A DNA stretch of 64,000 nucleotides from Hirudinaria manillensis. Lineage: Eukaryota > Annelida > Clitellata > Hirudinida > Hirudinidae. Shown piece after piece: positions 47,376 to 59,890 of this stretch. The notes beneath the pieces were generated by a model, which saw only the letters and a program-made list of their open reading frames with translations, had not been told where the DNA came from and did not search any database. The position numbers were made by a program, and so were the translations under genes. The DNA lies in contig CM067536.1 in assembly GCA_034509925.1 (NCBI GenBank), positions 584,001 to 648,000 of the forward strand. The letters are read 5' to 3'. How positions within the stretch are numbered: position 1 is the first letter of the stretch; each line of letters begins with the position of its first letter.

Positions 47376-49436
47376 CATCAATTACAACATGAGATGGTGT
47401 CTACACTGCTATTAAAAGTACATATTTGATAAATGATGATATGTTACAGTTTAACTTCTACTTATTATTATCATTTTCTTATCATTCTTGGGAGAACTTT
47501 TAAATCTGCAAGATTATCAATTTTATATTTGTTATTTCAATGCACATTTGAAAGTAAATTAAGGCATTAATCCACTAAATCTGCTGATTAATATGCAGGT
47601 CCAGCTAAAGCTAACATCGCTTGTAGTAATTTTTAATAGAAAAATATCTGAAACTGATTTAGATTTTGAATATTCAAATTTGTCAGGTTTATTTATAAGT
47701 GAATGATTTATGATTTTATTGATTTAATGATTTTCAAAATGTCGTTTTTATAACATTTTTGGTGACAAGGTGTTATAATTGTGTTTATGCTTAATTAAAT
47801 ATTTATATTTTCAATGCGTGTCTTAGCTTTGCTCATTCAAACATTTAGAGTACACAGATTTATATTTTAAAGTGGTATGTCTCAAAAAGTGACAGCAATA
47901 AGTAAGACGCTAATAGATGCAAAACACAAAATTAAAAATAAAAACTATTGTTGTATTCGTTTAAAATTTGTATTATTTATGTTTTTTTGTGAAATTTTGC
48001 TGTTTATTGTCCAAAGTGTGTACATGCCCGTATCACATTATGACATACCCAACTGAGTAGTAGTTATACCATAATATAGGTACGGTTTGTGTTTAGTAAC
48101 CATAACTCTATAATCAAAAGTCAACAACAATTTCTTTCTGATGGATCATAATACTTGCTGTGCTATAAGCACATATTTAATAACTTCATGACTAAGCATT
48201 TTAATGTAAAAATCAATTAAATAATTTAAATCCAATGATCTGGTAAGTCCTGGTAACTCTTTATTAAAACTTATAATCAGTAAACATAAAAACCTTCTAT
48301 ATTTGGATTGAGACAGGAAATTCCAATCTATGGGTTCTGTGGCTATTTTTGATTTTTGCTCTCACGTGCATAAGAATGATGAGCCAGCTGCACTGCAATG
48401 TGCAAAGCACAACGAAACTTGTTGAAATAAAAAATAAACTATTTATTTTAATTATAAATTTAAATAAACTGAATTCAATAAATATACTTTAACTTTCATT
48501 ATCTTTGGATAACATATAAGAATATTAAATATAATAAGGTCAATTTAAAGTTTTTAAGCAAACTTTGAATAAATATTCACAAATTAAAATCCGAAATAAA
48601 ATCTTTTCCCCTTTTAGATTATCCTCGTTGAAATTGCACAACATTAAATTAGGCATCACAAATTCAAACCTTATTGGTTTTAAAATTAAATAATTTTATA
48701 TTGCAAATAATGACAACTTTTTAATTTATTTAATTTAAATTTATTGAAGTTGATTTTAATATTGGAAATTTTAACGTCTGAAGATGAAGCCACGCCTCCT
48801 TCTTAATAAACATATGTTGAATATTCAAAGTCTAAATCATGGTTTTACCTTAAAACTTGCACCAAGCAACAAGGTTCTGCTGATGAACAAAAACTGAATA
48901 GTAAGTTTATAAATAAACGGTCTATAAATAGAGACAAAATTTTAAATAGGATATGATCAACGACATTTAAAATAACTGATGAGGATATTTGGAATTTATT
49001 ATGTTTAATATTATAGTGAATGATTTACCTGCTCACTGAAATTGGATTGAGCAGAATTGGAAGATTTAATTGTATTATTAAAAATTATAAAAAAATATAA
49101 TCATTGATACACCTCATACATTATTTAAGCGAGTCATATACATGCAACTAACTGAGGTTTCCATGTTCAGTGGAAATTCCGATAGTAAGCGACTCCGTCA
49201 CCTTTGGCATATCTGAATCTGAGTTGTGCTCCTTGAGCAATTTCTATCTAGTCATCGTAGACTTAATTTGTTACTAAAGTGTCTTGGTCGCATTTGATTA
49301 AAATTTAAAGAATAAGATCAGTGCAATAGCTTTAACAATACAGACTGTCGATATTTATGGTTGACAAACTGTGGTTAAGACACTGTCGTGGTTCATATTT
49401 TAAATTTATGACATGAACGCAGAAAAAAAGTCGAAA
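47376..49436. other. Duplicated spacer downstream of gene B
   Basis: Nearly identical to 32534-34565; contains the gene B 3' flank and the promoter-like flank of relic E. No additional gene seen. Confidence 0.7.
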
Positions 49437-49917
49437 ATGATTTTTATTAGAAGAATGATTATCCTTGTTGTATGGATCTCACTAATCAAATGTTTGGATT
49501 TGCCAGCAGGTGAGACTTCAGATGTTTGGGTATTGCATTGGATCCAGCAAGTTGCTTTGAACTGAGCTAGCATGGTATTTAAATTTGAGATGGAAAATGC
49601 AAAATATTAATATATTATTTATTTAAAAAATGTGAGAAATCGTTAAAAAAAACGTGAAAAACTACCCTGAATAAGTGTATTTTCTATTTGGAGCATGATT
49701 TAACATTATACATAAATTTTATAAGATATATATTATTATAATATATTTTAAAAATTTAATATAAGTTCAATTTTCAATAACTTTAATAATATTTAGTTAA
49801 TAATTTTCAGGAGTTAAAAAAGACAGATATGTGGTGAGGGAGAATAGAGCTTTTGAAATTGATTGCATTCATAATTTAGAAAAAGTATCAAGAGTTAAAT
49901 GGGATTATATCTCAACA
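49437..49917 (+). pseudogene. Relic E: signal-peptide exon and broken Ig1 exon
   Basis: Signal exon 49437-49509 (MIFIRRMIILVVWISLIKC) and Ig1 from 49811 (KKDRYVVRENRAFEIDC..., KVSRVKWDYIS) match gene B closely. At about 49917 homology stops inside the Ig1 exon and repeat R begins, so no Ig fold can form. Together with the upstream 47376-49436 this is the start of a third tandem unit that was cut off. Confidence 0.8.
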
Positions 49918-49920
49918 AGT

Positions 49921-50520
49921 ACGACGGTGAAGTTGGCAAACTTTCGGCAAACTTTTTGAACGCCAATTGAAATATTTGATTCCAAGTATGGCACAAATCA
50001 GAGCGACATGAAGAAAGCGCTTCAAACGATGAAAAGAGAAGATGTGAGCAGTCGGAGACAGTTTTTAAACGATTACAGAGCGCTTTGTACCGATCCGCTA
50101 TAGTTGTGTTATATATTTTCGGAAAGTTCTCTGAAAGCTCTATTGGAATATTAGAATCAAACTTTCGAACAAAGCAGAGTAGCGAGAGAACAGCGCGACG
50201 AACGATTGAAAGCGAAGATAGAGATATCTGAGAAGCTGATATAATAAGGTTATAGAAAATCTTACACGAGGGTACTGTAATGTTTTTGTAGATTTTCTGA
50301 AAACCCATTAAAGCAGCTATTGAAATGTGTAAATAGAATTTTGGCACAAACCAGAGTGACGTGAGGTAAGCGCGCCAAACTATAGAAAGAGAAGATGTGA
50401 ACAGTTAAGGGGCAATATTAAAAAAATTATAGAGCGTTTTATACCAGTCCGCTAAAATTGTGTTATAGATTTTTTGAAAGGTCTTTGAAAGTGCTATCGA
50501 AATAGTAGAGTAATCTTTTT
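49921..50520. repeat. Repeat R, internally tandem copy at the right breakpoint
   Basis: Two to three imperfect units of roughly 190 bp or more, each with ACAAA.CAGAG.GAC.TGA, GAAAAGAGAAGATGTGA.CAGT, TTATAGAGCG, RTCCGCTAWARTTGTGTTATA and GGTC/TCTTTGAAAGY.CTAT. An R-related start (GGCAAACTT..GGCAAACTTTTT) also occurs at 41019-41050 inside gene B. The 150-codon minus-strand frame here is a by-product. Confidence 0.65.
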
Positions 50521-51166
50521 ATGCATTCTTATAGCACGTTAAAATATCTTCCAGAAAATGTAAAAGACAACACTGGCGCTCCGGTATAAGGAGCACCTTA
50601 AATTCTCAGATCTTCTCTTTACATCGTTTGGCACTCTCCCCACTAGTTACATTGCTTTGTGTTCGTGATTTAAATCGATGACCCTGGTGTGTCTATGGCT
50701 AAATCAGTAACTGAGAACCAGTGATGGGGAGTATTTAGAGAAAGTAGTTGGCAATCGTTTGCAGGGATATTCTAAATAGTTAATTAATTACAGGTTTGGT
50801 TTTTTGTGATATTATTAGTGTCTGGTAAAACTTTAATCCGAGGTTTGGTATTAAAAAAATCAATGATCCTAGACTGAACAAATTATTGCCTGTTCAACGC
50901 CAACATCAAATGAGAAAAGAATTTTAATCCTTTATTTTGATAATAAATTACGCCTAAAAAACTAATTTTTAAATAATTTATAATTTTTAACGTAAGTACT
51001 TAAGACAATAGTTAAGTCATGAATAAATTGTCACTTCTTAATTTCCGCCAAGCAGAAAGCAGACGGAGCTTCGGTTGTTTGGCACTTTTTAGCTGTGGAT
51101 GTTTGATCGGATTGGTGATATTTAGAAGCCGAAGATAATATATCTGCAGTTACGTGAATATATTTA
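50521..51166. other. Spacer before the NAP1-like gene
   Basis: No supported exon. The presumed promoter and any 5' non-coding exon of the NAP1-like gene lie here; an acceptor-like CTGCAG precedes the start codon at 51167. Confidence 0.35.
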
Positions 51167-53616
51167 ATGTCAGCTTGTTTAGAAATGGGTGAAGCTATTT
51201 CAGAATTGATAAACTTACAAAAGCAGATAAATGACGTTGAGGTCGAATTTGATTTAAGACGAACCCTTCTTGACTACAAACACGAAAATATTCTCAAGGA
51301 GGCTTATGAACGGGTAACTGTTTCAAAAATCCTTTTCATAAAACTTGAATTTCGCAAATCGACACTTGCACGTCATCTTTCACATTAAATATACTGGAAT
51401 TTTGTGCCTACTTAACTATTCGTTTCCTTTTAGTAATCGAAATTTAATCTGTTAATAATCTTCTAACTTATTTCGCAGAGAGCACAGATTATAGTGAAAC
51501 TTAATGCGATCGAAAAAGCAAAAGGAGATATGTCAATCACCAACTTGGACAACAGAAATTGTTATTCAAATCTTATTAACACCTGTTCAGTGAATGAAGT
51601 CAACAACAACAACAACAGTAAATCAGCTGCCAATGCAAGACAATCTTCCAGTTTAAGAGAAGCAGGAGAATTTGAAAGAGGTGATTCAAGTGTACACCAG
51701 AAGGCATCATTAAAAGGATTCTGGATTACTGTTTTTCTGAATTCTAGACAACTTTCTACCATGATTCAGGTAATTGTAGAAAATGTTTAAAAAGACTATG
51801 CTACATTACTTTACTTTACTTGATAAGGTTCTGTTAATGGACTTTTGGGCAAAAGTTTGTTCTACTTATCTTCTATAAACTATCAAAAATGATCAAAACC
51901 AGGTAGACATAGTTTACCTCTTTGTTTGATTCCAAACAGGAACATGACAGGAATGCACTTTCTCATCTCATCAATGTTTCTTCGATGACTGACATAACAA
52001 ATTTGAAATCCGAGAAAAAATTTGTAAGTGATAAATATTTTCCATTATTTATTCTTATTAACTAATAATAGCCATGATGCTGATTTTATTTTATTTTTTA
52101 ATCAAGCTGGTAGGAGCTTGATTTTTCAGAATAAATCATTTTAGGAAGCTAGAAGCAATTCTTTTTGATTAACATGTTATTATTGAATTAAAGTCTTTGT
52201 ATTGATCTTCAATTTCACTGTAAAACTGTCAGAGTTTCCTGCTCAGCTTCCATTTTTCTTCCAATCCCTACTTCCACAATCGAGTCCTAACAAAGGAATA
52301 CTTCGTTGATGTAAAGGTCGACGTGGCCAATCCTATCCAGTACTATGGACCAAGGATTTGCAGAAGTATTGGGTTGGTTCCTTAAGTTTAGCTGTGAGAT
52401 AAGCTTTGTTTCTCTTAAATCGCTTGTAACTAAAAACCGTACCTTCTGCTGCATTATTGTTATTAAAACTATCATTAATATTATATATTGTATATGCATA
52501 TACATCCACATTATATTATAAGCTCTAAATATAAACTAATTTAGTAATTGTTAAATCTTACAAGCTTGAAAATTTCCTTCCTTTTAATACAGGTGTCAAA
52601 TTAACTGGAAACCAGGTATGGATCTGACCAAAAGACTTCCTCCCCAAAGACCACCTCGTAACAGTGTTTCTTCGGTGTTGACTAAAACAACACCATCGTC
52701 AACAACTTCGCCGACGACAAACTTTAGACACAAGAACAACAACAACAACAACAACAACAGAAGCAAACATCAGCAGTTTAAGATCAAGGAATGGGTTCTT
52801 TCTGGAGGAATGAGCACCTTTTTCAACTATTTTTCATTTCCAGAGCGTGAGTTGTTCGGACCAGAGTGATGTTGTAATGATGACAACTTAAATTTATTAT
52901 ATATTAACTATTTATAATATTTATTATTATATTATATATATACAATTTATTAACCCAGATTTAAGATATTGTTTTATTATTTTGTTTTCAATGGAAGTCG
53001 TTAAAGATGACAATATCATGGTATATCATAGTATTTTTACCTTATTACATCTGTTATGTTAAACTATGACTGTTTATTAAACAGTGTTTATATTCAAGTG
53101 ACTTGACTTGATATATTTTTGTTTCGTTTCAGTTCCTGATGGCATTGCCTTGGTTGGTAGATGTTTATTCCACTCATTATTGTCCGTAAAAATTTTTTAT
53201 ATTTTCTTGTAAATTTCAGCTAACAACGCTAAAAATCAATATTCGATAATACAAGTAAACTAGTACAACACGATAATTAAGTTATAATAACATAATAATT
53301 AATTTTAATAATAGCTAGTAATACAACATATACGAGATAACTGGTTATGCAAATAAGGATTGGTAAGCATTATTGGAAGGACACTGAAGATGAAAGCCTC
53401 GTAGACAAGGATTTCCAGCTGGGTTGGCACATAAAGGATGACATCATACCACGGGCTCTCTTCTATTTCTTGGGAAACGTACCGGATTCAGGAAACGACG
53501 ATTCTTCCGAGACTAGCAGCTCTGGAAGCTCTGTCGGTGATGGCGACAGTAATTCTGGCAGTAGCGGTAGCTCGCCAGATTGTATCAAGAAGTGTATATG
53601 TAAGAGTGCGAAATAA
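51167..53616 (+). CDS. NAP1-family nucleosome assembly protein (histone chaperone)
   Basis: Exons: 51167-51313, 51479-51769, 51940-52023, 52233-52372, 52593-52846, probably ~53132-53160, and ~53347-53616. NAP hallmarks in order: an N-terminal dimerisation-helix-like stretch (ISELINLQKQINDVEVEF), KGFWITVFLN, EHDRNALSHL, LLSFHFSSNPYFHNRVLTKE, YYGPRI then GCQINWKPG, STFFNYFSFPE, and DFQLGWHIKDDIIPRALFYF. The family binds H2A-H2B/H3-H4 and shuttles histones. Odd points: two poly-Asn runs (after NEV and RHK), an insert before the KGFW motif, and a Ser/Gly-rich C-terminal tail ending CIKKCICKSAK where NAP1 proteins are usually strongly acidic. Junctions around 52846-53350 are unresolved; a stop at 52869 follows if the GTGAGT donor is not used. 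Confidence 0.75.
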
Positions 53617-54200
53617 TGGCAAGTTGTGCCTTTGAGCATCGCATTCTGATTCTGAATTTCTGATTGAGGCAATTATCGATTATAAAATTATGTAATTGTA
53701 AAATAGTAATAATTAATTTTTAGCGGTAGATTCTCAAGTTTAAACTGGTTAAAGTGAGTTTGTGAGTTGCGATTCAACCGGTATATTTATTTGAATAAAT
53801 CTGGTGTTTCGTGGTTGTGTCCCTGTCTGGCCGATGTGTTTTGTGGGTCCGTTGTGATGGTGGCTATCGCAGAAAATATTGTTTTGGTTGGTGGGTGTCG
53901 CAGGTTAGTTTCGTTAATTTTATAATGGGAATATATAATTTATGTAGCGTTTGTGTTAATAGATTAAGGTGATTTACGGGTTTCTGTTTGTCTGCTTTTA
54001 TCGGGAGGAAAATTTATTTTCAAAATTTAATACTTTTCAATTTATTTCATTATATAAATTTTATGATAAAATAAAAATATTAATTTATTTGTTCACTTAC
54101 AAATTAAAATAAGTATTTCACCATACCGCCATACTTTTGGTTTTCCTGCACATGTACAAACTGGGTACTCGAGGCATAGTGAAGGTCGTACCGGCTAATA
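53617..54200. other. Intergenic region, promoter of prohibitin-2
   Basis: No coding features. Short spacer between two same-strand genes; 5' UTR probably near 54150-54200. Confidence 0.4.
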
Positions 54201-56986
54201 ATGGATAAAGCTTCTGAATTACTCTCTAAGCTCGGAAAGAATGGAAAGGGTGCTGGAACTGGTTTAGGTCTTTTGGCTGCTGCTGGTGGTTTGGCTTATG
54301 GTCTCTCCAAGTCCTTTTACACAGGTCTGTTAACGATGAAAATTGAATCATCACTGCCGTTTATGTATGTTTTAACCAGATATGTCTTTTAACTGCAAGC
54401 TTTAGAATGTGAAAGAATTATGTTATTGTCGTCAAAGCACGTTAGATGAGCCTGGGTCTGTATTTGTAATTACATTGAGTGTTTTTTTTTTATCGCTAAT
54501 GTCTCGTGATAATATGCACTCATCAACACTCGTTAAGCCGGTTGCCATTTGATTTTAGTATCAGTTTAATACTAATTTTCGAATTTAAAAATCAGTTGAG
54601 GGTGGTCAAAGGGCAATCATCTTCAGCAGACTCGGTGGCATCCAACCAGACATCTACAAGGAAGGTCTTCACTTCAGGTACTTTCATGGATTTGTATTTG
54701 GAAGGATAATCTATGTCGGAACTGAACAATGCTGTCAGGTTCTGGTTCAACATAAAAGAAATAGAAATTATCACAATGTTGCACTAGGTTGCAAAATTGG
54801 TTCTGATTTTTAGATTTAAAATTGTTTTGATTAAATTACTTAGCTTAAATATATTAAGAAAATTAAATTACTAAAAAAAATATATAAACATTATATAATA
54901 TGCCTCATGTTTTGCTTTACCTTCCATTAAGGGTCCCATGGCTTCAATACCCAATCATCTACGATATCAGAGCTAGGCCAAGGAAGATTTCCTCCCCTAC
55001 TGGAAGCAAAGGTTGGTTTAAAGTTTAAGATGTTCTGGTTGCCATTTAAATATCCACTTTTAATGGTTATGGAAAAGTCTTCCAATATCAATCTCGTTGT
55101 ATATTGCATCATCAATAGTTGTCAGTGGATTTTTATTTGAATTAGTTTCTGTTAATCACTTGATGACTCTTATTCTAACTTATTGTAAATATTTGGGATG
55201 CCAGAATTGGATTCGAGAATTGGCATTGAAAAAAAAAAGCTGGACATAGCTATGTAGATATGTTGATGTATTGATACCAATCATGACCTTGATGACCCTG
55301 CAGACTTGCAAATGGTGAACATCTCTTTGAGAGTCCTCTCCAGACCCGATTCAGCTCAGCTGCCATCAATGTACAGGCAGCTTGGAACTGATTATGATGA
55401 GAGGGTCCTGCCTTCCATTTGCAACGAGGTTCGTCTAATATAAGCATAATAATAATAACAATTTATTATAATGTTATAATATTATTTTATTATATAAGCA
55501 CAATAATAATAATGATGTAACAATTTTGGTTGGTTAATAATCATCCTTGTTCATCGGATCTATAGTCATGATTCTTGAACTCCAATTAAAAACAACCTAA
55601 CTCATACTCCTCCCATCCACCTTAGGTGCTGAAGAGCGTCGTGGCAAAGTTCAACGCCTCTCAGTTGATCACCCAGCGTCAGCAGGTGAGTCTCCTCGTC
55701 AGGAAGGAGTTGACCGACAGAGCACGCGACTTCAACATCATTCTCGACGACGTCGCCATCACCGAACTCGCCTTCGGCAGGGAATACACGGCTGCAGTCG
55801 AAGCCAAGCAGGTATGGACGGCCGGGGTCGATCGGTGCTGATGACCTTTTATTTATTTGTTGTTGTCATTGTTGGTGTATTTCTGATGAGTATGCGGTTG
55901 TTGTTGTTGAGAAAGTACTCCTGTCTCATGTAGTTGTTTTTTTTTAATTCTTGGTTAATAATTCTTTATAGCATGTTTTTGTTATTCATGTGTTAATGTG
56001 CATTACTTATGTTTATTAAATAGTTTAATCTCATTACCTTCTTAATGAAATTATTCTATTCTGGGTGTTTACTGATTGGGGGGATTTGTTGCTATTTATA
56101 GATTGCCCAGCAAGAGGCTCAGAGGGCTCAGTACATTGTTGAGAAGGCAAAACAGGAGAGGCAACAGAAAGTTGTTCAAGCAGAAGGAGAAGCCAAGGCT
56201 GCTAAGCTGGTTGGTTGTCCTTACTAGGTTCTTAGTTATACCAGCTACAAGTCATATGGTGATGATGATGATTATGATTATGGTTGCAGGAGGGTTAGGT
56301 GATGATGATGATGATGGCTTCACTGATGTGAATGCATAGTGTCTATGTATTATAAGTATCTTCATGAACTTATGATCATGGCAAGGCTATTTTAAAGGCT
56401 TTGGATTCCATATTTAAAATGCGCTCTTAGGTGTATTGCATGCTCTGTTCTGAGTAATCTATAAATATGATATTCTATAATTGATATATTCTTACAAATG
56501 ACTTTAAATTCATTTATAGATTGGTGAGGCCATCTCAAAGAACCCTGGTTATCTGAAGTTGAAGAAGATCAGAGCTGCTCAGAACATTGCCAAGACTGTA
56601 AGTTAATCAATCAATCAATCAATCTATTAATCATCACTTTTAGTAGGACAGAACTAATAATGAACCATATATTATTATTATAAGGGCCCTTATGGTTGCC
56701 CTATAACCTCATTATTTGCAATAACTTTGTTAAATGTCACTGGAGCCACATATGTCCAAATAACAGACAATTTACTAGTATTTGTTCTAGCCATGATATT
56801 TCATTTCATCTCAAACTAATTATTTTACTTAACTACTTAATTAACTTATCATATTTTCTCCCATTCCAGATTTCCCAGTCCAAGAACAGAGTTTATGCCC
56901 AGGCTGGCACTCTGATGCTCAACGTCAACGACAAGGAGTTTGACGAGAACCTCGAATCCCAATTGGTCAGAGGCAAGAAGAAGTAG
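54201..56986 (+). CDS. PHB2: Prohibitin-2, mitochondrial inner-membrane scaffold
   Basis: Eight exons: 54201-54324, 54596-54677, 54932-55011, 55304-55428, 55626-55811, 56102-56209, 56520-56597, 56870-56986. Total 900 nt, 299 aa, the same length as the human protein. N-terminal hydrophobic anchor ([20 protein letters not shown]), then the SPFH/PHB domain ([90 protein letters not shown]), then the coiled-coil ([29 protein letters not shown]) and the conserved end ([20 protein letters not shown]). It forms ring complexes with prohibitin-1 in the inner mitochondrial membrane. All junctions are GT-AG and in phase; ends with basic RGKKK. Confidence 0.97.
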
Positions 56987-57176
56987 GGCGGTTCAGAGGT
57001 CGTACGGCAGGGATCAATGGTTTCCATCCTTCCAGAAATTATAAGCTCTTTTTTTCCCGCTTCCAATTTAAATTGTTGATCTGTCGTCTGCTCGTGTCTT
57101 TGTCGAACCGAGTTCGTCCGTACCTCCCCTCGGGTGCGACCAGGAGTGACTGATATCACGTTCATTATTTTTACTC

Positions 57177-57182
57177 AATAAA
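57177..57182 (+). terminator. Polyadenylation signal of prohibitin-2
   Basis: AATAAA in TACTCAATAAAGTCGTG, about 190 bases after the stop codon, followed by GT-rich sequence. Confidence 0.7.
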
Positions 57183-57959
57183 GTCGTGCTAACAACACGT
57201 GTGCCTCTCATCAGAACGTTTAAGAATTCGTTCGGGAAAATTTTGGCACATCATGAGGAGCATTGATTGAACCTGTAGTGCTTCCAGTTACTACATTTAA
57301 GTTACTAGATTTAATAATTTTAAATCTAAGCTGAGTGCTTGCGGATGCCATTATAAACATAGTTTAAGTGGTTTACAGCACCGCCATGATCTTGCCTCCT
57401 CAAACCAAACCAACTGAAACAAATTGATCATTTGTGCTGCTCCTGGCCACCATAAACTAAATGTAGATACTTGAGTTCTTGTAACCTTGCGAGTGAAGGT
57501 CCAAGAATAAAAAGCTTCTTATGTTAAAGGCACTGCTAAAGGTTCTGCCTTCTCGCACCCAAAACTCTACCACAACAAAGATCTCAATGCCACCACCAAC
57601 GATATTAACGACGATAAGACAGCTATTGATGTAAATATGTATATTTTTTTGGCTTTTTATCTTTTCTCGATGTAAGTTGCAACGCTTCACCTCAAAAAAA
57701 AAATTCGATTTGAATTTCAATCAGAAAAAAAAACGGAATCAGAAGGGAAACCGACGGTGGACATCCGCCATTGCGACGACGAAGAGGACGACAACGACGT
57801 ACAAAAATCGGTTACCATGACAACCCGGCGGAGATGCTGACGACGACGACGATGCATAGGAGATCGGTCTCAGGAGATGACCCGGACCTGCTGGCAGTGT
57901 TGATAGTAGTATCGGTGATGACGACGACGACGATGATGGTGGTGGCGGTGTAGTAAAGC
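57183..57959. other. Downstream region without supported genes
   Basis: No coding evidence. 57740-57960 is rich in CGA/GAC/GAT triplets that keep long frames open on both strands. Confidence 0.4.
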
Positions 57960-58226
57960 AAGGAGCAAAGGTCAAATCGATCGGAGGCACATTGCTGTAG
58001 TCAGCGACGCTTCTCAGCCGCTCTTCACGGATGACGAACGAACGTCGAGGGCGATCTTCGGGCGACACGGCGTCGCCACCACAATCGCTACCGCTACGCC
58101 AATCGGCTCTTCTCGTCGCATACGATACACAGCGACACCAAGCGACCGCCGAAAGAAAAAGAGAACGTACAGTGGAACGAACAAAAAAAAAAGACGTCTG
58201 AATATCAAAACCGGCCTTCTGAGCAA
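57960..58226 (-). CDS. Possible exon of an unknown minus-strand gene
   Basis: On the minus strand a CpG-rich frame reads DCGGDAVSPEDRPRRSFVIR and continues EERLRSVADYSNVPPIDLTF then APCFTT, before running into proline/serine-coding triplet repeats. The middle part looks like protein-coding sequence, but splice limits and partners are unclear and the flanks are low complexity. No family recognised. Confidence 0.3.
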
Positions 58227-58237
58227 TGAATGCCTTC

Positions 58238-58330
58238 TTCATAATAATAATAATAATAATAATAATAATAGTAATAATAACAATAATAATAATAATAATA
58301 ATAATAACAACAACAACAATAATAAATAAA
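58238..58330. repeat. (AAT)n/(AAC)n microsatellite
   Basis: Long imperfect AAT run with AAC interruptions; followed at 58391-58443 by a (CA)n run and at 58554-58596 by CAT triplets. Confidence 0.9.
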
Positions 58331-58390
58331 ACACCAAGCAGGTCACCAAGCACCTGTCGACCTATGACGCTGTTAACGACCTGGAGTAGA

Positions 58391-58443
58391 GACACACACA
58401 CACACGCACAGACACACACACACACATACACACAGACACACAC
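58391..58443. repeat. (CA)n microsatellite
   Basis: Imperfect CA dinucleotide run with GC and TA interruptions. Confidence 0.9.
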
Positions 58444-58596
58444 CGTGAGCACAGTTGATAATTGAGTGCATTAATCCTTAATGAACTAATACAAACAAAA
58501 GGAGGCCTTGACAGGAGTGCAATCCCGCTATAAAACAGGTTCACTCACGATCATCATCAACACCACTGGCACTATCATCATCATCATCATCATCAC

Positions 58597-59370
58597 CAAT
58601 GGCATCATTGGCTTCTAAGGACAACATGACCAAAATTTGATGAATTCGAGACACCGAATTGCTTCATTTGAAAATTCATTTCCAGAAAAATAGCAGGGGA
58701 AATCCCAGAGGTGGTTTATTATTACCTAACGTTATTATTATTATTAGTCATAGTTATATTAATAGACACAGGTAAGAAAGGTGACAACAGAAACTGAACG
58801 ACCTACAATATCTTTGCTAAGTTAAGAAGTAATAGAATCACCTAAATGAACTATTTGCCACCTAATGTTAATGATTATTAATATACTGATTATAATATAA
58901 TCATCACTATAATATTACCGATGTAATTATTACAAACATAATAACATTAATATATATATTAATATATATATTGTCATCATATGATGCTGTCAATATATAT
59001 GGAGTTTGTGTAACTCAAAGTCCATGCACAGAAGGATTTATGTGATCATATAAAGTATGTGATCATATACAGCTAGCTACGATGGAGGTCAATCATGGCC
59101 AATGGCACCTTTAGTCTCGTACGATTAATTTCAGCCAGCCAATCAGAAGTGGGGAATCACAGAGGAACACCGAGGAGCCAATGAGAGCGCAAAGGAATAA
59201 AACAATCGGCCGATAACAGACGTGCAGCAGCAGAAAGTCTTACAGAGAAGGCAGGGATGCAATCTTCAATCCTTGGAATGAAAGATGGAAGGTGGGAGGA
59301 TGAAACTGAATTTCGACCACAACATTTGGTTGACAAGAGCAGATGAAATGACAGATGGATGGATGTATGG
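58597..59370. other. Spacer without supported genes
   Basis: AT-rich, with a TA-rich palindromic patch around 58930-58980. Three CCAAT boxes begin at 59099-59182 (see regulatory cluster). Confidence 0.4.
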
Positions 59371-59371
59371 A

Positions 59372-59475
59372 AGGATGGATGGATGGATGGATGGATGGAT
59401 GGATGGATGGATGGATGGATGGATGGATGGATGGATGGATGGATGGATGGATGGATGGATGGATGGATGGATGGA
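59372..59475. repeat. (GGAT)n tetranucleotide microsatellite
   Basis: About 26 copies of GGAT. It keeps several frames open on both strands (apparent MDGW and IHPS repeat proteins), which are artefacts. Confidence 0.97.
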
Positions 59476-59843
59476 TTTGTGACAAGAATGTTTTGTTGGT
59501 GGGATGTTGGCAAAGAGGTGAAAAGATGAAATCAAAGATTCTTGATGGCAACACAAAACAACAACAACAACAACCGCAGAACAAAAACGATACGAGTCGC
59601 GACAATTTAAAAAGGTCGTCTAAACTACTTTCGATGATGAAACATTACTTGGAACCAAACTACTTGAAATAAAGGCACCCAAATAATAAAAATGGCAATG
59701 ATGATGATGATAATAATAATAATAATAAAAAAAAAAATAATAATGATGGTAAATAAATAAGCATATCAATATCAAATCAACCCAGGTCCAAATCAAACGA
59801 GACTCACAACTGGCAGCCAACATCCATCCACTTTTCTGGCCAA

Positions 59844-59890
59844 TCACGACACCACAAGATCACGACACCACAAGATCACAACACCACAAG
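59844..59890. repeat. 16-bp tandem repeat, about three copies
   Basis: CACGACACCACAAGAT units, last one with a substitution (CACAACACC). Confidence 0.85.

Noticed and set aside
49895..50347. 150-codon minus-strand ORF
   Set aside because: It overlaps repeat R and the broken Ig1 exon on the opposite strand; no domain, and its frame is not shared by other R copies.
57739..58452. 237-codon minus-strand ORF
   Set aside because: Most of it is (AAT)n, (CA)n and CGA/GAT repeat sequence; only the middle part (57960-58226) looks possibly coding and is listed as a tentative exon.
59157..59672. Apparent MDGW-repeat and IHPS-repeat proteins on both strands
   Set aside because: They are translations of the (GGAT)n microsatellite, open in several frames at once.
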